NCBI GenBank assembly: GCA_902566315.1 | Contig: CACFIL010000007.1 | Location: 10,001 to 50,649 of the forward strand | DNA: 40,649 bases | From: an uncultured Pelagibacteraceae bacterium | Lineage (GTDB): Bacteria > Pseudomonadota > Alphaproteobacteria > Pelagibacterales > Pelagibacteraceae | Reading direction: 5' to 3' | Shown here: in pieces, positions 35,771-40,649 of the stretch | Position numbering within the stretch: the first letter of the stretch is position 1 | How the letters are laid out: each line of letters opens with the position of its first letter | Notes under the pieces: model-generated | The model's database searches: none | The model's input: the letters and a program-made list of their open reading frames with translations, nothing else | What the model was told of the DNA's origin: nothing | Made by a program: the position numbers and the translations under genes

Positions 35771-36696
35771 ATTGGTTAACAAAGGCTATAAATTTTGGAG
35801 AGAAAATAAAGAGGGTATTAAGAAAAAGACCTTCAAAAGAAGATATAGCAAATTCAGACTGGACAAGTTGCTGTAAAGGACCAATATTAAAAAAAGATTT
35901 AGAAAATAATTTATGGGTTTGTCATCTTTGTGGAAAACATCATAGAATTACTTGTAGGCAAAGATTTGATATAGTATTCGGTAGAAACGCATACCAAATT
36001 TTAGAATCTCCTATACCTACAGAGGATCCATTAAATTGGGTTGATACAAAGTCTTACAAAGAAAGACTTAAGATTGCTAGAAAGAAAACTAATCAAAATT
36101 GTGCAGTTATGATTGCAAAAGGACAAATAAATGGAATTGAAGTAACTGCTGGTGCAATTAACTTTGATTTTATTGGAGGTTCGGTTGGAGCAGCAGAGGG
36201 AGAGGCAATAATTTATGGAGTACAACATGCAATAGACAACCAAACACCTTACTTGTTCTTTCCTTGTGGTGGAGGACAGAGAATGTTCGAGTCAACAATT
36301 GCTTTAGCAAATATGACTAGAACAACACTTGCCATAAATGAACTTAAGAACAACAATTTACCTTATATAGTTTGTTTTACTGACCCAACTGCTGGAGGAA
36401 TAACTGCCTCTTTTGCAATGTTAGGAGATATTCATCTTGCTGAGCCTGGTTGCCTAATAGCATTTGCAGGAAAAAGAGTAATTCAAGCAACAGTTAAGGA
36501 AGAATTAAGTTCTGATTTTCAAACAGCTGAATTTGTTGAGAAACACGGCTTTGTTGACAGAGTTGTTCAAAGAAAAGATATTCAAAAAGAAGTGGGGAAA
36601 CTTCTATCGATATTACTTAGAAAAAATTCTGATATACATTTAGAAAACTTAAATGAAACTTCAGAAACTAATATCCAAACTAGAGAAGCATCATAA
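35767..36696 (+). CDS. accD: Acetyl-CoA carboxylase carboxyltransferase subunit beta
   Basis: The partner of AccA. From the ATG at 35767 it has 309 residues, beginning MNWLTKAI. The N-terminal zinc ribbon is altered: the second pair is C52-x2-C55 (VCHLCGKHHRI), but the first pair, normally C-x2-C, appears as adjacent C35-C36 in DWTSCCKGP. The carboxyltransferase core is typical: FIGGSVGAAEGEAI, FPCGGGQRMFESTIALANM, TDPTAGGITASFAMLGD and GFVDRVV. The order trpF-trpB-trpA-accD-folC-trxA is common in alphaproteobacteria. Confidence 0.94.
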   Translation: MNWLTKAINFGEKIKRVLRKRPSKEDIANSDWTSCCKGPILKKDLENNLWVCHLCGKHHRITCRQRFDIVFGRNAYQILESPIPTEDPLNWVDTKSYKERLKIARKKTNQNCAVMIAKGQINGIEVTAGAINFDFIGGSVGAAEGEAIIYGVQHAIDNQTPYLFFPCGGGQRMFESTIALANMTRTTLAINELKNNNLPYIVCFTDPTAGGITASFAMLGDIHLAEPGCLIAFAGKRVIQATVKEELSSDFQTAEFVEKHGFVDRVVQRKDIQKEVGKLLSILLRKNSDIHLENLNETSETNIQTREAS

Positions 36697-37918
36697 AAAA
36701 AAACTAGATTTATCTTTAGGAAGAACATTTAATCTCCTAAAAAAACTTGGAAATCCACAAGATAAATTAAAAAATGTAGTCACAGTTGTTGGAACGAATG
36801 CTAAAGCAAGCATGTGCTATGGTTTAAAGTCAATACTTAACCAAGCTGGACATAAAACTAATCTTTATACTTCCCCCCACATCCTCTCTTATACAGAAAG
36901 ATACATTTTTAAAGATAAAGAAATCGATGAAGAAGATTTAATAGAATTACTGACAGATGTTGAAAAAACTTTAGGAGATGACAACGCAACATTATTTGAA
37001 ATTTTAACATGTGCATTTATTAAACATGCTGAAAATTTCAGAGATAACATTAATATTATAGAAGCAGGATTATTTCATCAATTTGATAGTACAAATGTAT
37101 TTAAAGAAAATTTAATGACACTCATTGGTGTCATTCATAATGATCACTTTCAATGGCTTGAAAATAAATCAATTGAAGGTGTAATATATGAAAAAACAGC
37201 TAAGCTTTTAAACTCAAATATATTTATTAATAAACAAGTAAATAACGAAATAAGGGATAAAATTGAAAAATCATTGGAAAAAAATACCTCAAATAAATAT
37301 TTTTTTGGTAAAGATTTTAATATTGCAAAGTTCGAAAACGGATTTATTCAATATCAAGATCAGTTAGGAGAATTAGTATTGCCTGAACCAAGTATTCTTG
37401 GAGATCATCAGCTTTATAATATTAGTACCTCAATAGCTGCATCAAGAAAGATTTTTAATATTAAAGATGAAAATATTATAGATGGTATCAAAAATGTTTC
37501 ATTAAGAGCAAGACTTGAAGAAATAAAATCTGGTAAATTAAAAGATATTGCTGGTAATAATAAACTTATAGTTGATGGTGGTCATAACATCAGCGCAAGT
37601 TTTTCTATCGCTAATTGGATTAAAGATCAAAATGAAGAAGTAAATTTAATCGTTGGTATGATGAAAGATAAAGAACATGCAGAATTTTTAAAAACTTTTG
37701 AAAATATTGTAAATTCAATTACTTTAATTGATATTCCTAATCAAGATGGTGCAATTTCGAAGGAAAATTTAAGAAAAAAGTTAGATAATTTAAAATTAAA
37801 TTTGAAACTTTCTAATGGTATTGAAGAAAGTATAAGATCGTTATCAAAGAATGAAAATACTATTATACTCTGCTTAGGTTCACTATATCTTGCTGGAGAA
37901 ATTTTAAGCTTAAATTAG
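36653..37918 (+). CDS. folC: Folylpolyglutamate/dihydrofolate synthase, divergent
   Basis: FolC adds glutamate to folates (and in many bacteria also to dihydropteroate). The 421-residue Mur-ligase-fold protein has the family start LDLSLGRTFNLLKKLGNPQDKL, TSPHILSYTERY, EAGLFHQFDSTNV, ILGDHQLYNI, LRARLEEI and VDGGHN. The P-loop, usually GTNGKGS/T, is GTNAKAS (47-53): the lysine stays, but two glycines became alanine. The EVGLGGRLDATN block is also eroded to EAGLFHQFDSTN. The start overlaps accD by 44 nt; this is the family-like start and I see no better one. Its stop shares TTAG with trxA. Confidence 0.88.
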   Translation: MKLQKLISKLEKHHKKKLDLSLGRTFNLLKKLGNPQDKLKNVVTVVGTNAKASMCYGLKSILNQAGHKTNLYTSPHILSYTERYIFKDKEIDEEDLIELLTDVEKTLGDDNATLFEILTCAFIKHAENFRDNINIIEAGLFHQFDSTNVFKENLMTLIGVIHNDHFQWLENKSIEGVIYEKTAKLLNSNIFINKQVNNEIRDKIEKSLEKNTSNKYFFGKDFNIAKFENGFIQYQDQLGELVLPEPSILGDHQLYNISTSIAASRKIFNIKDENIIDGIKNVSLRARLEEIKSGKLKDIAGNNKLIVDGGHNISASFSIANWIKDQNEEVNLIVGMMKDKEHAEFLKTFENIVNSITLIDIPNQDGAISKENLRKKLDNLKLNLKLSNGIEESIRSLSKNENTIILCLGSLYLAGEILSLN

Positions 37919-38232
37919 ATATTTTCTTTTATCCAAGAAACAATTTCACTTTTTGGAACCGCCCCAACCTTAGTTGAAACATGATTTCCGTCTTTCATCA
38001 AAATCATTGTAGGGATTCCTCGAACGCCATATTTTGTTGGCGTATTTGGCTCTTCATCAATGTTGTGTTTTGCTACAGATAATTGGTCTGACATTTCATT
38101 TGAAATTTCTTCCAAGCTGGGAGCCACCATATGGCATGGACCGCACCATTCTGCCCAAAAATCACAAATTAATATCCTATTATCTTTTACTAATTGATCA
38201 AAACTTTCGTCCGTGGATTTTAATGTTGCCAT
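37915..38232 (-). CDS. trxA: Thioredoxin
   Basis: A 105-residue thioredoxin with the redox motif WCGPC in DFWAEWCGPCHMVAP (cysteines about 31 and 34), the cis-proline region GVRGIPTMILMKDG and GAVPKSEIVSWI. It keeps cytosolic proteins reduced. It is transcribed towards folC with stop codons overlapping. The ATG is preceded by an A+T-rich 66-bp spacer that contains TATAAA-like hexamers on the minus strand. Confidence 0.96.
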   Translation of the reverse strand: MATLKSTDESFDQLVKDNRILICDFWAEWCGPCHMVAPSLEEISNEMSDQLSVAKHNIDEEPNTPTKYGVRGIPTMILMKDGNHVSTKVGAVPKSEIVSWIKENI

Positions 38233-38298
38233 AAAACTTTTATATAAATTAATTTTATTTATTCAATAGCTAAAAATGCGTAAATTGAATTTTATACA

Positions 38299-39732
38299 TT
38301 AAACATTCTCGTACTTTTTTTGAATAGACATTGCAAAAGTATTAAATTCATCTAACAGAGCTAATTTTTCATTATCATTTTCATTAGTATATTTTTCTCT
38401 TAAAGTATCAATTTCATTATATAAAGTAGGTATTGTCCACCATTTCTCTTTTCTTTCACTTAGTATTCTTTTAGCAATTTCTCTTTTTAGAGATTTATAC
38501 ATTGTCTCCGGCAAAACTTCTGGGGCTTCTTGGAATATAATTTTTTTACCAAATCCAACTAATCTATCATCATCAAATTTATCTAATAAATTTAATTTTT
38601 CTTTCCATGGTGCTGCATGCCAAGTTGGGAAAAGAGCGGTGTCTTTGTTAGAAGTAAATTTTGTATAAATACTTTCTTCTGCAAATATATCTTCTTGGGA
38701 TTTTGATTGTTCTTTTTCTTCTGCAACTTCCCTTAGAGCTGTTAAAATATTTTGAGAAAACTGTTCATTATTTTGAACAAATTGTGCTCTTTTTTTAATT
38801 ACGTTTTTATCGAGTTTGTTATAAGGTTCAACATTCATTCCATATTTGCCATCAATGATGATAGGTGCTTTATTTGCACGTATAGTTCTTAAAAATTTTG
38901 GAGATTTTTTCATCTCGACTTTTAATTCATTTATCGATTTGTTTATTAAAGGCTGAATTTCAGTTCTTAAATCTATGGAGTAATACCAACCTTGGTAAAT
39001 TGGGTGCATACAATATTTTGGATGAAGTGGTACAACTAAATGAAGTCTGGACTTACCATAATAATATTCGTTTAGAGTTACAACTTCTCCTTTTTTCATT
39101 ATAGTTTCTGTATCCGATTTATTTGCAGTTCTTAAAAAAGATTCCCAGGTATGCTCTTGTTTATTTTTAACAATTTTTAAAATTTTCGCTGTTAATTCAG
39201 CATCGGCAAGTGCTGAGTGAGCATCACTTGCATCAATTCCTTGCATTTGAGCTAAAGACGCTAGTTTAAATACAGGATTATTTTTTTCGTTAATTTCTGT
39301 TTCTAGGATTGTAGGATCAACTGCATAAGCAGCTCTTGCAATATTTATACCATCATGTCTTTTATTGGGTGCTGCATTAGTAATATAAGGATATCTAATA
39401 TTTTTAAAAAACTCTTTCCTTATCATCTCTTCATCAAAATTAAGGCTACTCCAACCTAAAAATATTGCAGGACTCCATTTTTTAAATATTTTTTCAACTT
39501 CACCCAACATTTGATAGTGACTTAAGTTCGTTTGAGTTAATTGTTTTATTGATGTCTTGTTAACTATTAAGGCCATGGCCTGAAATATCTCTCCTTCGGG
39601 CAATCTACATCTTAGATTAAATCGGTCTTTCTCTTTGAAGTTTTCATCGACTAAAATTCCACCAATTTCAATTATACTACCGAAATCAGTGCTTGCACTT
39701 GATGATTCTATGTCCCAAATTGCTAAATTCAT
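38299..39732 (-). CDS. sbcB: Exonuclease I-like DEDDh nuclease
   Basis: A 477-residue protein resembling exodeoxyribonuclease I, a 3'-5' single-strand DNA exonuclease used in recombination and mismatch repair. The DnaQ-like N-terminal domain shows D7-I-E9, D100 in SLNFDEEMIR, and H172/D177 in AHSALADAEL (DEDDh type). The following part is ExoI-like: the HLVVPLHPKYCMHPIYQGWYY-type region and an SH3-like middle (RAYAVDP and VFKLASLAQ near 135-165), then a helical C-terminus (residues 330-477). Length matches E. coli ExoI (475). It has its own 124-nt upstream gap. Confidence 0.85.
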   Translation of the reverse strand: MNLAIWDIESSSASTDFGSIIEIGGILVDENFKEKDRFNLRCRLPEGEIFQAMALIVNKTSIKQLTQTNLSHYQMLGEVEKIFKKWSPAIFLGWSSLNFDEEMIRKEFFKNIRYPYITNAAPNKRHDGINIARAAYAVDPTILETEINEKNNPVFKLASLAQMQGIDASDAHSALADAELTAKILKIVKNKQEHTWESFLRTANKSDTETIMKKGEVVTLNEYYYGKSRLHLVVPLHPKYCMHPIYQGWYYSIDLRTEIQPLINKSINELKVEMKKSPKFLRTIRANKAPIIIDGKYGMNVEPYNKLDKNVIKKRAQFVQNNEQFSQNILTALREVAEEKEQSKSQEDIFAEESIYTKFTSNKDTALFPTWHAAPWKEKLNLLDKFDDDRLVGFGKKIIFQEAPEVLPETMYKSLKREIAKRILSERKEKWWTIPTLYNEIDTLREKYTNENDNEKLALLDEFNTFAMSIQKKYENV

Positions 39733-39856
39733 ATTTTTAACATTAAATTAGCTTTGTTTTGATGGGTTATTGGAAAGTTTTTTAGGACTAAACCGTTGCA
39801 TCTAAACAAGTAGCTTCTATTTAGTTTTATCTCTTCTATGAAATGGTCTGTTAAAG
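39733..39856. other. Spacer between two nuclease genes
   Basis: A 124-bp spacer, large for this window. It contains a stretch with noticeably higher G+C (about 39785-39825, GGACTAAACCGTTGCATC, then AAGTAGCTTC) and a weak inverted repeat CTAAA/TTTAG (39801-39823) followed by TTTTAT on the plus strand. It does not fold as a tRNA and no known riboswitch was recognised. It probably holds the sbcB promoter, and perhaps a terminator or small RNA. The evidence is too thin to say which. Confidence 0.25.
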
Positions 39857-40543
39857 TCAAGCTATATTATTCATTTCATAAAATTTTTCGACCCTTCCTA
39901 AGAATAAATTTTGATACATCTTTAATTCTGCACCTTGTATTTTAAATTCCTGAAACAAAATATCCTTCGTGCATAGTAATATTATGCCAGCTTTCATTTT
40001 AGTTCCATGAACAATATCATGTGCCAAGGTATATGCTCCAAGTTGTAAGAAATAATCCTGGATATAGTCTGTTTTTTTTAGTTTGTTACTTTGTTTAAAA
40101 TCGATTACAACATCATTACCCTGATAAACACCAATTAAGTCAGCAGTACCTGCATATTGTTCAGGGTAATACAAAGTTTCCTCAATTCCATATATTTCAT
40201 CTAATTTATTATCTAACCCTTTTTTAATTATTTCTTTAGCCATATTTTTATATTGTTCGTTACTTTCAAAAAAACTTTCATTGATACGCCCTTTTAGGTA
40301 ATCCTCTATATATGAGTGCATTGATGTACCTCTTGAAGATGCCTCTGTTTTTATTCTATTTGCTTCTTTAAAACCTACTCTCACCTTCCAGTTTGCTAAA
40401 GCAGCTTTTTCTTCTTCAGATTTGGTGACACTTAAAATTGTTGTTACACTTGGTAGTTTCTCTTCACCTAAAGAATATTTTCTGTAACCATCCTCAATTG
40501 ATCTTGTAGATTTTGGATAATTAAATTTATTATTCCATTTCAT
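39857..40543 (-). CDS. PD-(D/E)XK nuclease, MGME1/phage exonuclease-like
   Basis: A 228-residue protein with the RecB-like PD-(D/E)XK core: RGTSMHSYIED (71-81), E121/E122 in GIEETLYY, D135 in YAGTADLIGVY, D148-F-K150 in VVIDFKQSNK, and Q167-x3-Y171 in LQLGAYTLAHD. This motif set fits the family that includes the mitochondrial exonuclease MGME1 and exonucleases of T4-like and pelagic phages. It probably degrades DNA ends or single strands. It lies upstream of the ExoI-like gene on the same strand but is separated by 124 nt. A phage origin is possible, though nothing else viral is nearby. Confidence 0.8.
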   Translation of the reverse strand: MKWNNKFNYPKSTRSIEDGYRKYSLGEEKLPSVTTILSVTKSEEEKAALANWKVRVGFKEANRIKTEASSRGTSMHSYIEDYLKGRINESFFESNEQYKNMAKEIIKKGLDNKLDEIYGIEETLYYPEQYAGTADLIGVYQGNDVVIDFKQSNKLKKTDYIQDYFLQLGAYTLAHDIVHGTKMKAGIILLCTKDILFQEFKIQGAELKMYQNLFLGRVEKFYEMNNIA

Positions 40544-40579
40544 CGATTTCTTATATGAGAAGTTACATTTAAATTAAAT

Positions 40580-40649
40580 TTATTTTTTGGCTTGCCTAGG
40601 AAGATCTTCAAGTTTTTCTACATTATCTGTTTTAAGAGCTTTTTCGAAT
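40580..40649 (-). CDS. C-terminal end of an unidentified protein (cut by window edge)
   Basis: The minus strand is open from the window end to a TAA at 40580-40582, encoding 22 residues that end in KLEDLPRQAKK. The stop is 36 nt upstream of the nuclease gene, and base composition matches coding DNA, so a real gene probably ends here. Too short to identify. Confidence 0.45.
   Translation of the reverse strand, partial: FEKALKTDNVEKLEDLPRQAKK

Noticed and set aside
34969..36696. A single 575-residue TrpA-AccD fusion protein
   Set aside because: One fewer A in the A9 run gives a trpA TGA overlapping the accD ATG exactly, and two similar +1 A lesions are nearby, so two separate genes are more likely.
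39733..39856. tRNA or tmRNA in the spacer between the nuclease genes
   Set aside because: No cloverleaf, TTC loop or CCA-end pattern could be formed by eye.

Overview
The window is strongly A+T-rich, densely coding, chromosomal DNA from an alphaproteobacterium. It most resembles the streamlined marine SAR11/Pelagibacterales type. The lineage call rests on the alphaproteobacterial 16S 5' half, GcrA, CycM-type cytochrome c, DUF1178 and DUF4167 proteins, an NDUFA9-like protein, malate synthase G, the gene orders lysC/ispG/prfA/prmC and ffs-dnaX-ybaB-recR, spacers of a few bases, and A/T-ending codons. The order-level assignment is an inference. No phage, IS element, CRISPR array, tRNA or plasmid feature was found.

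Layout. 1-912: the 5' part of a 16S rRNA gene reading leftwards off the window, with its leader and a probable promoter to about 1126. 1196-2491: a membrane-anchored M23 peptidase. 2493-7106 (minus): lysC-ispG-prfA-prmC-DUF4167. 7176-9668: ubiG, DUF1178, argJ. 9727-15622: secA, accA and malate synthase G (reading frame interrupted). 15623-19900 (minus): kdsB-pheA, then the SRP RNA gene and dnaX-ybaB-recR. 19997-23440: cytochrome c, argF, argD and an ABC-2 permease. 23568-25283: gcrA, a SHOCT protein and an NDUFA9-like protein. 25300-37918 (plus): one long, almost gapless run, rnd-kdsD-lptC-lptB-aroA-cmk-rpsA-ihfB-pyrF-trpF-trpB-trpA-accD-folC. 37915-40649 (minus): trxA, an exonuclease I homologue, a PD-(D/E)XK nuclease and the tail of one more gene.

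The genes form a housekeeping set. They cover arginine, aspartate-family and aromatic amino acid synthesis, KDO/LPS supply and export, both carboxyltransferase subunits of acetyl-CoA carboxylase, isoprenoid and ubiquinone synthesis, translation (RF1 and its methylase, S1, SRP RNA), secretion, and DNA replication and repair.

I did not find a convincing new multi-gene system. The sharpest observations are these. (1) Three gene anomalies (split malate synthase, split trpB, apparent trpA-accD fusion) are each repaired by removing exactly one A from a poly(A) run, which points to a systematic homopolymer error or to poly(A) slippage. (2) Several otherwise recognisable enzymes have changed catalytic or ligand residues: Cmk lacks its P-loop lysine, FolC has GTNAKAS, TrpB has an altered active site, and SecA and AccD have degenerate zinc motifs. 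(3) AccA carries an added C-terminal transmembrane segment. (4) All seven convergent gene pairs abut or overlap at their stop codons, leaving no space for intergenic terminators.
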